This document shows positions 45,850 to 54,985 of a stretch of 64,000 nucleotides of DNA, piece by piece (within the stretch, counting starts at the first letter, position 1; each line of letters starts with the position of its first letter). Source of the stretch: Streptomyces tsukubensis. GTDB taxonomy: Bacteria > Actinomycetota > Actinomycetes > Streptomycetales > Streptomycetaceae. The DNA lies in assembly GCF_009296025.1 (NCBI RefSeq), contig NZ_CP045178.1:6138001-6202000 (forward strand), given 5' to 3'. The position numbers were made by a program, and so were the translations under genes. Under the pieces are notes generated by a model. That model had not been told where the DNA came from. It was given only the letters and a program-made list of their open reading frames with translations, and did not search any database.

Positions 45850-46387
45850 CGCGCCGTGCGGCGCGGGAAACGGCCTCCCTTGGTGCGGGATGGCGCGCCG
45901 TGCGGCGCGTGGACACGTGCTGCGTGGGTGGGGATGGCGCGCCGTGCGGCGCGTGGACACGTGCTGCGTGGGTGGGGATGGCGCGCCGTGCGGCGCGTGG
46001 ACACGTGCTCCGTGGGTGGGGATGGCGCGCCGTGCGGCGCGTGCCGGGCCGGGTCTCGTCGGGGCGGGGCGGGGCGCCTCGGGCCGGGTCTCGTCGGGGC
46101 GGGCGCGTGGGGTCGGGGCGCGCCGTACGGCGCGGCTGGGGAAGGTCGGGTGGCGCCGTGCGGCGCGGCTGGAGCGACCCCTTGGTGGGGGATGGCGCGC
46201 CGTGCGGCGCGGGAGACGGTCCTCGTGGTGGGGGATGGCGCGCCGTACGGCGCGGGAGACGGTCCTCGTGGTGGGGGATGGCGCGCCGTGCGGCGCGGGA
46301 GACGGTCCTCGTAGTGGGGGAGGGCGCGCCGTGCGGCGCGAGGAGGGGCCCCCATGGGTGCGGGATAACGCGCCGCACGGCGCGCGG
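45850..46387 (+). repeat. Array 1 of the CGCGCC-GTGC-GGCGCG palindrome, 12 copies
   Basis: Twelve copies of a 16-base palindrome (stem CGCGCC / GGCGCG, tetraloop GTGC, GTAC or GCAC) lie between the AAC(2')-like gene and the acyl-CoA dehydrogenase. Copies 2-5 begin at 45894, 45938, 45982 and 46026, an exact 44-base period. Copies 8-11 begin at 46196, 46239, 46282 and 46325, an exact 43-base period. The units between palindromes are nearly identical, unlike CRISPR spacers. Each copy can form a short hairpin in RNA on either strand. Confidence 0.9.
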
Positions 46388-46443
46388 GCCCCGCGTGAAG
46401 AGCCATGGCCGCCGCGCACCGGCGCACAGCTCTGGCCGTCTCC

Positions 46444-46459
46444 CTAAGCGTCCGCTTAG
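46444..46459 (+). promoter_or_regulatory. Palindromic operator overlapping a promoter
   Basis: The perfect palindrome CTAAGCG-TC-CGCTTAG lies 42 bases before the acyl-CoA dehydrogenase. A TAGTAT -10-like hexamer overlaps its right arm (46457-46462). The arrangement fits a TetR-family repressor of a fatty-acyl gene; no such regulator gene is next to it. Confidence 0.6.
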
Positions 46460-46501
46460 TATGGGAGGGTCGCCCGTCGCCCACAGCCGAAGAAGGACCG
46501 C

Positions 46502-48298
46502 ATGACCTCTCTGCTGCTGTCCCGCCGTGATCTCTCCTTCCTGCTGCACGAATGGCTCCACGTCGAGGAGCTCACCAAGCGGCCCCGGTACGCGGAGCAC
46601 GACCGCGAGACCTTCGACGCGGCGCTGGAGCTGAGCGAGACCATCGCCACCCGGCACTTCGCCCCGCACAACAAGAAGAACGACGCGCGGGAGCCGACCT
46701 TCGACGGGGAGCGGGTGCACATCATCCCCGAGGTCTCCGAGGCCCTGAAGGTCTTCGCGGAATCGGGCCTGACGGGCGCGGGGATGGACGAGGCGGTGGG
46801 GGGCATGCAGTTGCCGCGTGTCGTCACCGACGCGTGCTTCGCCTGGTTCCAGGCGGCCAACGCGGGGACCTCGGCGTATCCCTTCCTCACCGTCGGCAAC
46901 GCCAACCTGCTTCTCGCGCACGGCAGCGCCGAGCAGATCGATCGCTACGTGCGGCCCATGGTGGACGGCCGCTACTTCGGCACGATGTGTCTCTCCGAGC
47001 CGCAGGCCGGCTCGTCGCTCGCCGACGTACGGACCCGCGCCGAACGCGCGGAGGACGGCACCTACCGGCTCTTCGGCAACAAGATGTGGATCTCGGGCGG
47101 TGACCACGAACTCTCCGAGAACATCGTCCACCTCGTCCTCGCCCGCATCCCCGGCGGCCCTCCGGGCGTCAAGGGTCTCTCGCTCTTCGTGGTGCCCAAG
47201 TACCTGGTCGGGGACGACGGCGCACGCGGCGAACGCAACGACGTGGTCCTCGCTGGGCTGAACCACAAGATGGGCTTCCGCGGCACCACCAACACCCTCC
47301 TCAACTTCGGCGAGGGAACGCACCGCCCGTCCGGCGCCCCCGGAGCCGTCGGCCACCTCGTGGGGGAGGAGCACCGGGGCCTGGCCTACATGTTCCACAT
47401 GATGAACGAGGCCAGGATCGGCGTCGGTCTCGGCGCCACCGCCCTCGGCTACACGGGGTACCTGCACGCCCTCGACTACGCCCGCACCCGCCCCCAGGGC
47501 CGTCCGCTCACCGACAGGGACCCGGTGGCCCCCCAGGTGCCGATCATCGAGCACGCCGACGTACGCCGGATGCTCCTGGCCCAGAAGTCGTATGTGGAGG
47601 GCGCGCTCGCCCTCACGCTCTACTGCGGACGGCTGGTGGACGAACAGCGCACAGCCCCGGAGGATGAGGCGCGGAAGCGGGCGGGGCTGCTGCTCGACAT
47701 CCTCACGCCCATCGCCAAGAGCTGGCCCTCACAGTGGTGCCTTGAGGCCAACAGCCTCGCCATTCAGGTGCACGGCGGATATGGGTACACGCGCGAGTAC
47801 GACGTCGAACAGTTCTACCGCGACAACCGTCTGAACCCCATTCACGAGGGCACCCACGGCATCCACGGTCTCGACCTGCTCGGCCGCAAGGCGGTGATCG
47901 ACGGCGGCGCCGCGCTACGGCTGCTGCTCGGCGAGGCCGCCGCCACCGCCGACCGCGCGGGCGCCGGGGGAGGCGTCCTCGCGGAGTACGGCGCGGCGCT
48001 GAACGCCGCGACGCGGCGGGTCGCCGAGGTCACGGCGCGGCTCTGGTCGACCGGGGACCCCGGCACGGCGCTCGCCAACGCCTCGGTCTACCTGGAGGCC
48101 GTCGGGCATGTCGTCGTGGCCTGGATGTGGCTGGAGCAGCTCCTCGCGGCGGATGGCGCCACCGGTGACTTCTACGAGGGCAAGCGCGCGGCGGGACAGT
48201 ACTTCTTCCGTCACGAGCTGCCGTCCGTCCACCCGAAGTTCGACCTTCTGGAGAGCCTGGACAGGACGGCCGCGGACATGGACCCCGCTCAGTTCTGA
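46502..48298 (+). CDS. Acyl-CoA dehydrogenase
   Basis: A 598-residue FAD enzyme of the acyl-CoA dehydrogenase family, long type. It shows GTMCLSEPQAGSSLADVRTR (FAD/substrate loop), YRLFGNKMWISGGDH, GLNHKMGFRGTTNTLLNFGE, QVHGGYGYTREYDVEQFYRD and the catalytic glutamate in NPIHEGTHGIHGLDLLGRK. It catalyses the first step of beta-oxidation for an unknown acyl-CoA. ATG 46502 has GAAGGA upstream. The palindromic operator suggests de-repression by fatty acyl ligands. Confidence 0.93.
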   Translation: MTSLLLSRRDLSFLLHEWLHVEELTKRPRYAEHDRETFDAALELSETIATRHFAPHNKKNDAREPTFDGERVHIIPEVSEALKVFAESGLTGAGMDEAVGGMQLPRVVTDACFAWFQAANAGTSAYPFLTVGNANLLLAHGSAEQIDRYVRPMVDGRYFGTMCLSEPQAGSSLADVRTRAERAEDGTYRLFGNKMWISGGDHELSENIVHLVLARIPGGPPGVKGLSLFVVPKYLVGDDGARGERNDVVLAGLNHKMGFRGTTNTLLNFGEGTHRPSGAPGAVGHLVGEEHRGLAYMFHMMNEARIGVGLGATALGYTGYLHALDYARTRPQGRPLTDRDPVAPQVPIIEHADVRRMLLAQKSYVEGALALTLYCGRLVDEQRTAPEDEARKRAGLLLDILTPIAKSWPSQWCLEANSLAIQVHGGYGYTREYDVEQFYRDNRLNPIHEGTHGIHGLDLLGRKAVIDGGAALRLLLGEAAATADRAGAGGGVLAEYGAALNAATRRVAEVTARLWSTGDPGTALANASVYLEAVGHVVVAWMWLEQLLAADGATGDFYEGKRAAGQYFFRHELPSVHPKFDLLESLDRTAADMDPAQF

Positions 48299-48305
48299 CC
48301 GGCTC

Positions 48306-48369
48306 CGCGCCGTGCGGCGCGTCCGGCTCCGCGCCGTGCGGCGCGTCCGGCCTCGCGCCGTGCGGCGCC
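48306..48369 (+). repeat. Array 2 of the CGCGCC-GTGC-GGCGCG palindrome, 3 copies
   Basis: Three copies start at 48306, 48330 and 48354, a perfect 24-base period. They begin 8 bases after the acyl-CoA dehydrogenase stop, so they would form hairpins at the 3' end of its mRNA and could also act as a terminator. Confidence 0.9.
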
Positions 48370-48638
48370 GCGTACCTCCAGAACCGGGCCAGGGACAAGG
48401 TCCGACGTGGCGTTCGGGTGTCCGCCGTCTCAGATAGTAGGAAGTCCGAGTAATTGTGGAGACAGATAAGAGAAGCTGACTTAGCTTTGTATGAGCCGAA
48501 CGAATCGCTCGATCCAGCGAACGGCGGTTGAGTGCCGGAGCCCGAAGCAGGCGAACCCTGCGGCTCCTGCCCCCGCCCTCTCCGGCGCCTCGAAACCCGT
48601 GATCTCGAAACCTCTGTGATCTCAAGGAGTCGATCAGC
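48370..48638 (+). promoter_or_regulatory. Intergenic region with AT-rich leader before a small gene
   Basis: About 270 bases that are unusually rich in A and T between 48430 and 48500, then G+C-rich. It leads to the small gene at 48639. It may be a promoter plus 5' leader. No known riboswitch or leader peptide was recognised. Confidence 0.4.
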
Positions 48639-48773
48639 ATGGCCGCCGACACGACTGTCCGCCGAGTCCGCCACACCCGCCGCACCGCCGAGGCCGCGGA
48701 GCGCAGGAACGCCGCCGCGGCCCTCCAGCGCGCCCTCGACCGCCGTGACAACGGCGGAGCGACCGGCCACTAG
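48639..48773 (+). CDS. Small basic protein of 44 residues
   Basis: The 44-residue product (start [20 protein letters not shown]) is rich in Arg and Ala and probably a single helix. A strong AAGGAG site lies 9 bases before the ATG. It resembles in style the small basic protein at 4575, but the sequences differ. No family or function recognised. Confidence 0.6.
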   Translation: MAADTTVRRVRHTRRTAEAAERRNAAAALQRALDRRDNGGATGH

Positions 48774-48891
48774 CCGCAGCCGGGACCGAAGGCGGTACCG
48801 AGGACCCCGTCTCCCCGGTACCGGCCCTCCCCGTCTCCCGGGTCGCCGGCCCTCCGCGTTCCCCCGGTACCGGCCCTCCGCCCGGCGTCGC

Positions 48892-50463
48892 TCAGTGCTT
48901 GATGGTGAAGTGGTCGACGCGTTCGCCGCTCTCGGCGAGCGCCGTCACCTTCAGCTCAGGACGCCGCCCCGTCGTCACCTCGACTGCGAGGAACGAGAAT
49001 CCGGTGTAGCGCACCCGGGACCACTCCACGGTCTCGGTCTTCTTGCCGTCCTTCTGCGTGTGATAGGTGTCCACGCTGTCCACGTGGTGCTCGTGGCCCT
49101 CGTAGCTGTCGGGCGCGGGGAAGTCGTAGAGCGCCTTGCCCGCCCCGCCCGCCGTCACGTAGACGATGCCGTCGCGCTGCGAGCTGACGGACTCGCCGCT
49201 CGGTACCCGCCGTGCGACGGCGCCGCCGCGGAGCGCGTCGGTCCGCTCGTACACGTGGTTGTGGCCGTTGATGACCAGGTCCACCTTGTGCCGGTCGAAC
49301 AGCGGCACCCACGCGTCACGGACGCCGCCCTCGGACGCGTGCGCGTTGGTTGTCGAGTAGGCGCAGTGGTGGAAGAAGACCACGACGAAGTCGATGTCGG
49401 CGCGGCGTCGCAGCTCGCGCAGTTTCCGGTCGAGCCAACGGGTCTGGGCGCCGCCCGTGTAGTCGAGGTTGGCCTTGATCTCGTACGAGACGTCGTTGGC
49501 GTCCAGCGCGACCACGCCGACGTTCCCGTAGACGAAGGAGTAGACGCCCGGCGACTTCGTTTCGTCGAGGCCGCCGCCCGGCAGTGTCCAGCGGGCGTTC
49601 TGGCCGCCGTAGCCGTTGGGGGAGTACCAGGCCTCCATGTCGTGATTGCCCGTCGTCACCATCCACGGCACACGCGCAGCGACCGACTCCGTCTGGGACA
49701 GGAACTGGTCCCACACCCGCGCGTCGTAGGTGTCGGAGGCCGACCCCGAACCGCTGCTGTCCGCGTAGCAGATGTCGCCCGCGTGCAGGTGGAACCTCGG
49801 GTCCTGGCCAAGGATCAACTGGTCGTTGGCGAGGGCGTGGTACGAGACGCCCTGGTCGCCGAAGGCGGTGAAGGTGAAGTTCTCCGGACGTGCGGGGGCG
49901 GTACGGAAGGTGCCGACGGTGCCGTAGTTGCGGCTGTCGGCCGGGTCGAAACCCTGGTGGCCGACGCCGTAGTAGTACGTGGTGTCGGGGCGCAGCCGCT
50001 CCATGGAGGCGTGCAGGTAGTACTGGTCGACCGCGGGCAGCTTCGAGGTCAGCGCGGGGGTGTGGAGGTGGCGCACCTCGGCCTCGATCTTGCGGCTGAG
50101 GTCCCACGGCTTGGTGCCCACGCGCAGGAAGGGGCGCTTGACGGCGAGCGGCACCTGCCAGCTCACCGTCATCTCGGTTCTGGGGTCGGCGCCGAAGGCG
50201 AGATGCCGGCCGAAGGGCGCGACCAGGGACCCGTCCACGTGACTCGCCGCCGACGCGGTCTTCAGGAAGGCGGGAGCCTGGGGGAGCGGCGTCGCCGAAG
50301 CGCTGCCGCCCAGCAGCCCCGCGCCCGCCACCGCACCGGCGGCGACGGTGCCGGTGCGCAGGGCGCCGCGTCGGCTGAATTTGGCCCGCAGGTACTCGTG
50401 CTGTTCCGGCATGGTCATACGGGCGGCGAGCTGGTCGGGGATCCCGACTCGGGGAGTGTCCAT
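48892..50463 (-). CDS. Secreted purple-acid-phosphatase-like metallophosphoesterase
   Basis: A 523-residue Tat-exported enzyme. The twin-arginine signal [20 protein letters not shown] is about 30 residues from the start. An N-terminal Fn3-like domain ([20 protein letters not shown]) precedes the dimetal phosphoesterase core with the five motifs: [29 protein letters not shown] and [12 protein letters not shown]. These match purple acid phosphatases. It would release phosphate from organic esters outside the cell. ATG 50463 is chosen as the start of the signal peptide; the frame runs further but without signal features. Confidence 0.9.
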   Translation of the reverse strand: MDTPRVGIPDQLAARMTMPEQHEYLRAKFSRRGALRTGTVAAGAVAGAGLLGGSASATPLPQAPAFLKTASAASHVDGSLVAPFGRHLAFGADPRTEMTVSWQVPLAVKRPFLRVGTKPWDLSRKIEAEVRHLHTPALTSKLPAVDQYYLHASMERLRPDTTYYYGVGHQGFDPADSRNYGTVGTFRTAPARPENFTFTAFGDQGVSYHALANDQLILGQDPRFHLHAGDICYADSSGSGSASDTYDARVWDQFLSQTESVAARVPWMVTTGNHDMEAWYSPNGYGGQNARWTLPGGGLDETKSPGVYSFVYGNVGVVALDANDVSYEIKANLDYTGGAQTRWLDRKLRELRRRADIDFVVVFFHHCAYSTTNAHASEGGVRDAWVPLFDRHKVDLVINGHNHVYERTDALRGGAVARRVPSGESVSSQRDGIVYVTAGGAGKALYDFPAPDSYEGHEHHVDSVDTYHTQKDGKKTETVEWSRVRYTGFSFLAVEVTTGRRPELKVTALAESGERVDHFTIKH

Positions 50464-50592
50464 GAACGGAACGTTCCACCCCGCGGTGGCGGATTCGTGG
50501 CGGCAAGGTGTCCTACGGTCGACCGGATGACGACTTGTCCGCATGCCGGACACCGTGTGTCAGGCAGTGGGACGAAGAGTAGGCTCCCGACC

Positions 50593-51633
50593 ATGTCTCG
50601 CAGCATCAATCTCGCAGTGATCCCCGGTGACGGCATTGGCCAGGAGGTCGTGGCCCAGGGCCTGAAGGTCCTGAACGCGGCCCTCCCGCAGGATGTGAAG
50701 CTGGAGACCAAGGAGTACGACCTCGGCGCCCAGCGCTGGCACCGCACCGGTGAAACCCTCCCCGACGCGGAGCTGGAGGCGCTGAAGAACCACGACGCGA
50801 TCCTGCTCGGAGCCATCGGCGACCCCTCGGTGCCCTCCGGTGTCCTGGAGCGCGGTCTGCTCCTGAAGCTGCGTTTCGCTTTCGACCACTTCATCAACCT
50901 GCGCCCCTCGAAGCTCTTCCCCAACACGGAGAGCCCCCTCGCGGGCAACCCCGACATCGACTTCGTCGTGGTCCGTGAGGGCACGGAAGGCCCGTACACG
51001 GGCAACGGCGGCTCGCTGCGTACCGGCACCCCGGCCGAGGTCGCCACCGAGGTCAGCCTGAACACCGCCTACGGTGTGGAGCGCGTCGTCAGGGACGCCT
51101 TCGAGCGCGCCGACTCGCGCCCCCGCAAGAAGCTGACCCTGGTCCACAAGACCAACGTGCTCGTGTACGCGGGACACCTGTGGAAGAACACCTTCGACAA
51201 GGTGGCCGAGGAATACCCCGACGTCACCACGGACTACCTGCACGTGGACGCCGCGACGATCTTCCTCGTCACCGACCCCGGGCGCTTCGACGTCATCGTC
51301 ACCGACAACCTCTTCGGAGACATCCTGACCGACCTCGCCGCCGCCGTCAGCGGAGGCATCGGCCTCGCCGCGTCGGGCAACGTCAACCCGACCGGTGACT
51401 TCCCGTCCATGTTCGAGCCGGTGCACGGCTCCGCGCCCGACATCGCGGGCCAGGGCAAGGCCGACCCCACCGCGACAGTTCTCTCCGTCGCCCTCCTGCT
51501 GCGCCACCTCGGCTACGAGGACCGGGCCGTGCGCATCGAGGACGCCGTCTCCGCCGACCTCGCGGAGCGCGACGGGACCCCCCGCACCACCGACGAGATC
51601 GGCGACGCGCTCGCCGTACGAGTAGCGGGCTGA
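50593..51633 (+). CDS. leuB: 3-isopropylmalate dehydrogenase
   Basis: A 346-residue NAD-dependent beta-decarboxylating dehydrogenase of leucine synthesis. It begins [15 protein letters not shown] and carries [56 protein letters not shown] and the metal-binding [23 protein letters not shown] with [19 protein letters not shown] 50593 begins the conserved protein, although the open frame starts far upstream. It is divergent from the phosphatase gene and shares a 129-base promoter space. Confidence 0.97.
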   Translation: MSRSINLAVIPGDGIGQEVVAQGLKVLNAALPQDVKLETKEYDLGAQRWHRTGETLPDAELEALKNHDAILLGAIGDPSVPSGVLERGLLLKLRFAFDHFINLRPSKLFPNTESPLAGNPDIDFVVVREGTEGPYTGNGGSLRTGTPAEVATEVSLNTAYGVERVVRDAFERADSRPRKKLTLVHKTNVLVYAGHLWKNTFDKVAEEYPDVTTDYLHVDAATIFLVTDPGRFDVIVTDNLFGDILTDLAAAVSGGIGLAASGNVNPTGDFPSMFEPVHGSAPDIAGQGKADPTATVLSVALLLRHLGYEDRAVRIEDAVSADLAERDGTPRTTDEIGDALAVRVAG

Positions 51634-51661
51634 CCCGGACGGCCGCTCCACCAGCACACGA

Positions 51662-51693
51662 GCCGCCGGGTCCCTACAAGGGCACCCGGCGGC
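51662..51693 (+). terminator. leuB terminator
   Basis: GCCGCCGGGT (51662-51671) pairs with ACCCGGCGGC (51684-51693), with an inner CCCT/AGGG pair and a one-base bulge. It starts 28 bases after the leuB stop. Confidence 0.8.
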
Positions 51694-51905
51694 TCTGTAC
51701 ATGCCGTCCGGGTGCGACCATCGAAACCAGGACCGCATTCACGTCCATTTCCCCCTCGCGACCTCCGCGACGTTCCCTTCACCGCGCCACGCGCGCGATA
51801 ATCGAACGCGGAACCGCGATGTGCGGGGATGCTCGGACGTCCTAGTACTCGCCGTACAGGCGTGAGCGCGGTCCGTCACAACCGACCGGTGAAGGACATC
51901 CATTC

Positions 51906-52991
51906 ATGACCACGCCCACGATTGAGCTGAAGCCCACCGCACGCCCGCTGTCCGACACGGAGCGCGAAGCGATCCTCGCCGACCCCGGGTTCGGCCGCTT
52001 CTTCACCGACCACATGGTCACCATCAGGTGGACGGAGGGCCGCGGCTGGCACGATGCCCAGCTTGAGCCGTACGCCCCGCTCTCCATGGACCCCGCCAAC
52101 ATGACGCTGCACTACGCGCAGACGATCTTCGAGGGTCTCAAGGCGTACCGCCGTCCCGACGGCACCGTCGCCAGCTTCCGCCCCCGCGCCAACGCGGAGC
52201 GCTTCCAGACCTCCGCCCGCCGCCTCGCCATGCCCGAGCTGCCGGTCGAGACCTTCATCGAGGCATGCGACGCGCTGGTCCAGCAGGACAAGGCGTGGGT
52301 GCCCGCCCACGGCGAGTCCTCGCTCTACCTGCGCCCCTTCATGATCGCCACGGAGAACGGCCTCGGCGTGAAGCCGGCCAACGAGTACCTGTTCCTGGTC
52401 ATCGCCTCTCCGGCGGGCGCGTACTTCAGCGGCGGCGTGAAGCCCGTCTCCATCTGGCTCTCCGAGGACCGGGTGCGCGCCGTCCCCGGCGGCATGGGCG
52501 ACGCCAAGACCGGCGGCAACTACGCCGCGTCGCTGCTCGCCCAGGCGGAAGCGGCGGAGAAGGGCTGCGAGCAGGTCGCCTACCTCGACGCGGTGGAGCA
52601 CAAATGGGTCGAGGAACTCGGCGGCATGAACCTGTACTTCGTGTACGGGAACAAGATCGTCACGCCCTCGCTCACCGGCTCGCTGCTGCCCGGCATAACC
52701 CGTGACTCGCTCCTCACCCTCGCCCGTGACCTCGGGTACGAGGCGGAGGAAGCCCGCGTCTCCATCGACGACTGGAAGAACCACACCGCCGACGGCAGCC
52801 TGACGGAGGTCTTCGCCTGCGGAACGGCCGCGGTGATCACCCCGGTCGGCCTGGTGAAGTCGGCGGGCGCCGAGTGGACCCAGGGCGACGGCGAACCCGG
52901 CAAGGTCACCATGAGGCTGCGCGAAGCCCTCCTCGGCCTCCAGACGGGCGCCGAGAGTGACACGCACGGCTGGATGCACGAGCTGGGCTGA
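51906..52991 (+). CDS. ilvE: Branched-chain amino-acid aminotransferase
   Basis: A 361-residue PLP enzyme that does the last step of Val/Leu/Ile synthesis. It shows [32 protein letters not shown], the PLP lysine in [40 protein letters not shown] and [14 protein letters not shown] 51906 is the start. It sits after leuB with a 270-base gap and a terminator between, so it is likely its own unit. Confidence 0.97.
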   Translation: MTTPTIELKPTARPLSDTEREAILADPGFGRFFTDHMVTIRWTEGRGWHDAQLEPYAPLSMDPANMTLHYAQTIFEGLKAYRRPDGTVASFRPRANAERFQTSARRLAMPELPVETFIEACDALVQQDKAWVPAHGESSLYLRPFMIATENGLGVKPANEYLFLVIASPAGAYFSGGVKPVSIWLSEDRVRAVPGGMGDAKTGGNYAASLLAQAEAAEKGCEQVAYLDAVEHKWVEELGGMNLYFVYGNKIVTPSLTGSLLPGITRDSLLTLARDLGYEAEEARVSIDDWKNHTADGSLTEVFACGTAAVITPVGLVKSAGAEWTQGDGEPGKVTMRLREALLGLQTGAESDTHGWMHELG

Positions 52992-53036
52992 CGGAGTGGA
53001 CGGCTTAACAGTGGGCGTGCGTCTCTGCTCGCGCGC

Positions 53037-53094
53037 GTGTGAGCCGGCTTCCGTGCGGACCGTGGTTCCGCTGGTCGTCGGCTCACACGGTTTT
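53037..53094 (+). terminator. Branched terminator after ilvE
   Basis: GTGTGAGCC (53037-53045) pairs with GGCTCACAC (53080-53088); the 34-base loop can form an inner GCGGA/TCCGC stem. GGTTTTG follows. Confidence 0.7.
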
Positions 53095-53208
53095 GCGGCC
53101 GCCTGACAGCGGTCCGGTCGTACCGCTCAGTCAGTTCGCACTGCTGGGGCGTGCTCCCCGGCCGTCCCCCTCCGGCGGGACTCGTCGGCCGTGCCGTCCG
53201 GGTGAGGT

Positions 53209-54624
53209 TCAGCCCGCGATGCCGCCCATCGTCGCGTCCGGCGGCAGCACACGGACCAGCTTCTGGTTGACGAACTCACGCATGCCGAGTGCGGAGAGTT
53301 CACGTCCGTAGCCGGACCGCTTGATTCCGCCGAACGGCAGGTCCGGCTGGGTGCCTGTGGGGTGATTGACCCAGATCATGCCGGTCTCCACCCGCTCCGC
53401 GACCTTGCGGGCCCGCTCCACGTCCGCGCAGAAGACCGACCCGCCGAGACCGAACTCGCTGTCATTGGCGAGTGCGACCGCCTCGTCCTCGTCGGCCACG
53501 CGGTAGACCACCGCGGCGGGTCCGAACAGTTCCTCCGCGTACGCGCGCATGCCCGGCGCGACGTCCGCCAGGATCGTCGGCTCGACGAACGCGCCGGGAT
53601 GGTCGAGCCTGCCGCCTCCGATCACCACCGTCGCGCCCTGGTCCACGGTGTCCTGAATCTGCCGCACCAGGTCCGCCGCCGCCTTCTCCGTGGAAAGCGG
53701 GCCGAGCGTCGTGGTCTCCGCCGCGGGATCGCCGGGGACCAGCCGCGCGAACGCCGCGCGCATCCCCTCCACGAAAGCGTCGTAGGCCTCGTCCAGCACG
53801 ATGAACCGTTTGGCCGCCACACAGCTCTGGCCGGTGTTGCCGAGACGGGCGGCCACGGCCGCGCCGACGGTACGGTCCAGGTTCTCCGCGTCGAGCACGA
53901 TGAACGCGTCGCTGCCGCCCAGTTCGAGCAGGCTCTTCTTCATGTTGCGGCCCGCGGCCTCAGCGAGCGCGGAACCCGCCCGCTCGCTGCCCGTGAGCGA
54001 CGCACCCCGCACGTGGGGGCTTCCGATGACGCGGGCCACCTCGTCGTGGTTCATGAAGAGGTTGGTGTACGCCCCTTCCGGGGCCCCGGCGTCCACGAAC
54101 AGTTTCTCCAGCGCGAGCGCCGACTGCGGACAGTTCGCGGCGTGCTTGACCATGACGGTGTTGCCGAGCACGAGATTCGGGCCCGCGAACCGCACGACCT
54201 GATAGAGCGGGAAGTTCCACGGCATGACGCCGAGCAGCACACCGACGGGCTCGTGCTTGATGTACGCCTCGCCCTCCCCCACATCCAGCGGCTCGGGTTT
54301 GGTGAAACCCGGCCCCTTCTCTCCGTAGTACGCGAGGATCGACGCGGCCAGATCGACCTCACCGCGCGACTCGCCGATCAACTTGCCCATCTCCAGGGTG
54401 ATGAGACCGGCCAGCTCCTCCTTGCGGTCCCGCATCAGCTCCGCCGCCCGGCCGACCACGGCGCCGCGCTCCTCCGCTGTCCGCTCGCGCCACGTCCCGA
54501 AGGCCCGGTGCGCGCCGTCGACGCGTGCGTCGACCTCCGCGCCCTCGATCATCGGGTACTCCGCGACGGTCTCCCCGTTGTACGGGTTCACCGTGGCGAA
54601 CGTCTGCTTGCTCTGCTTCGGCAT
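53209..54624 (-). CDS. NAD(P)-dependent aldehyde dehydrogenase (succinate-semialdehyde type)
   Basis: A 471-residue aldehyde dehydrogenase. It starts [18 protein letters not shown], has [20 protein letters not shown], the general-base glutamate in [15 protein letters not shown] and the nucleophilic cysteine in [15 protein letters not shown], with [20 protein letters not shown] near the end. The GSDAFIVL and PWNFPLYQ forms match the succinate-semialdehyde dehydrogenase group. ATG 54624 has GGAGCT upstream; the frame open to 54783 is Arg/Pro-rich and not conserved. Confidence 0.9.
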   Translation of the reverse strand: MPKQSKQTFATVNPYNGETVAEYPMIEGAEVDARVDGAHRAFGTWRERTAEERGAVVGRAAELMRDRKEELAGLITLEMGKLIGESRGEVDLAASILAYYGEKGPGFTKPEPLDVGEGEAYIKHEPVGVLLGVMPWNFPLYQVVRFAGPNLVLGNTVMVKHAANCPQSALALEKLFVDAGAPEGAYTNLFMNHDEVARVIGSPHVRGASLTGSERAGSALAEAAGRNMKKSLLELGGSDAFIVLDAENLDRTVGAAVAARLGNTGQSCVAAKRFIVLDEAYDAFVEGMRAAFARLVPGDPAAETTTLGPLSTEKAAADLVRQIQDTVDQGATVVIGGGRLDHPGAFVEPTILADVAPGMRAYAEELFGPAAVVYRVADEDEAVALANDSEFGLGGSVFCADVERARKVAERVETGMIWVNHPTGTQPDLPFGGIKRSGYGRELSALGMREFVNQKLVRVLPPDATMGGIAG

Positions 54625-54985
54625 GAGAGCTCCATCGTCGGGCGTGGTGTACGGCGTCGTCGATCGGCGTCGCATCGCGTGGCGCCGCCGGTCGGTCGTG
54701 GTCGGGCGCTCCCGCTGTCCTTCGTGACCCGGAGGTGCGAGCGGCTTACCGCACGTCGCAGTCGTCCCTCCGTTTTGGGTCACGGTTACATCACGTACCC
54801 GATGGGATAGTCGGCAAACAGGACTTATAGGTATTTATCGTCCTGGTGTGAGAGGTCCCGATCCCCGTGCCGAGCCGACCGCTCCGCGCGGAGCGCGACC
54901 CCATGACCGCAATGAACACAAGTACGCCCGATCGTTGCGGCACGCGCCCTTGTCATGGAACTGATCACTCCGGCACCGTTCCGCC
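54625..54985. promoter_or_regulatory. Divergent promoter region with AT-rich block
   Basis: A 361-base space between the aldehyde dehydrogenase and the MFS gene. An AT-rich block at about 54815-54840 (CAAACAGG then TTATAGGTATTTAT) is the best promoter candidate, for the plus-strand gene. No operator or RNA structure was recognised. Confidence 0.4.

Noticed and set aside
45850..46387. CRISPR-like periodicity (43-44 base spacing)
   Set aside because: The intervening sequences are nearly identical rather than unique spacers, the units are palindromic GC elements, and no cas gene is present.
45719..47554. Long minus-strand ORF with repeated APHGAPSP-like product over palindrome array 1 and the acyl-CoA dehydrogenase
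   Set aside because: It is the shadow of the repeat array and of a real plus-strand gene; the product is a translation of the palindrome with no domain and no ribosome site.
53037..53094. tRNA gene after ilvE
   Set aside because: The folded shape resembles a branched hairpin, but the arms and loops do not fit a tRNA cloverleaf and a T-run follows, so it was called a terminator.
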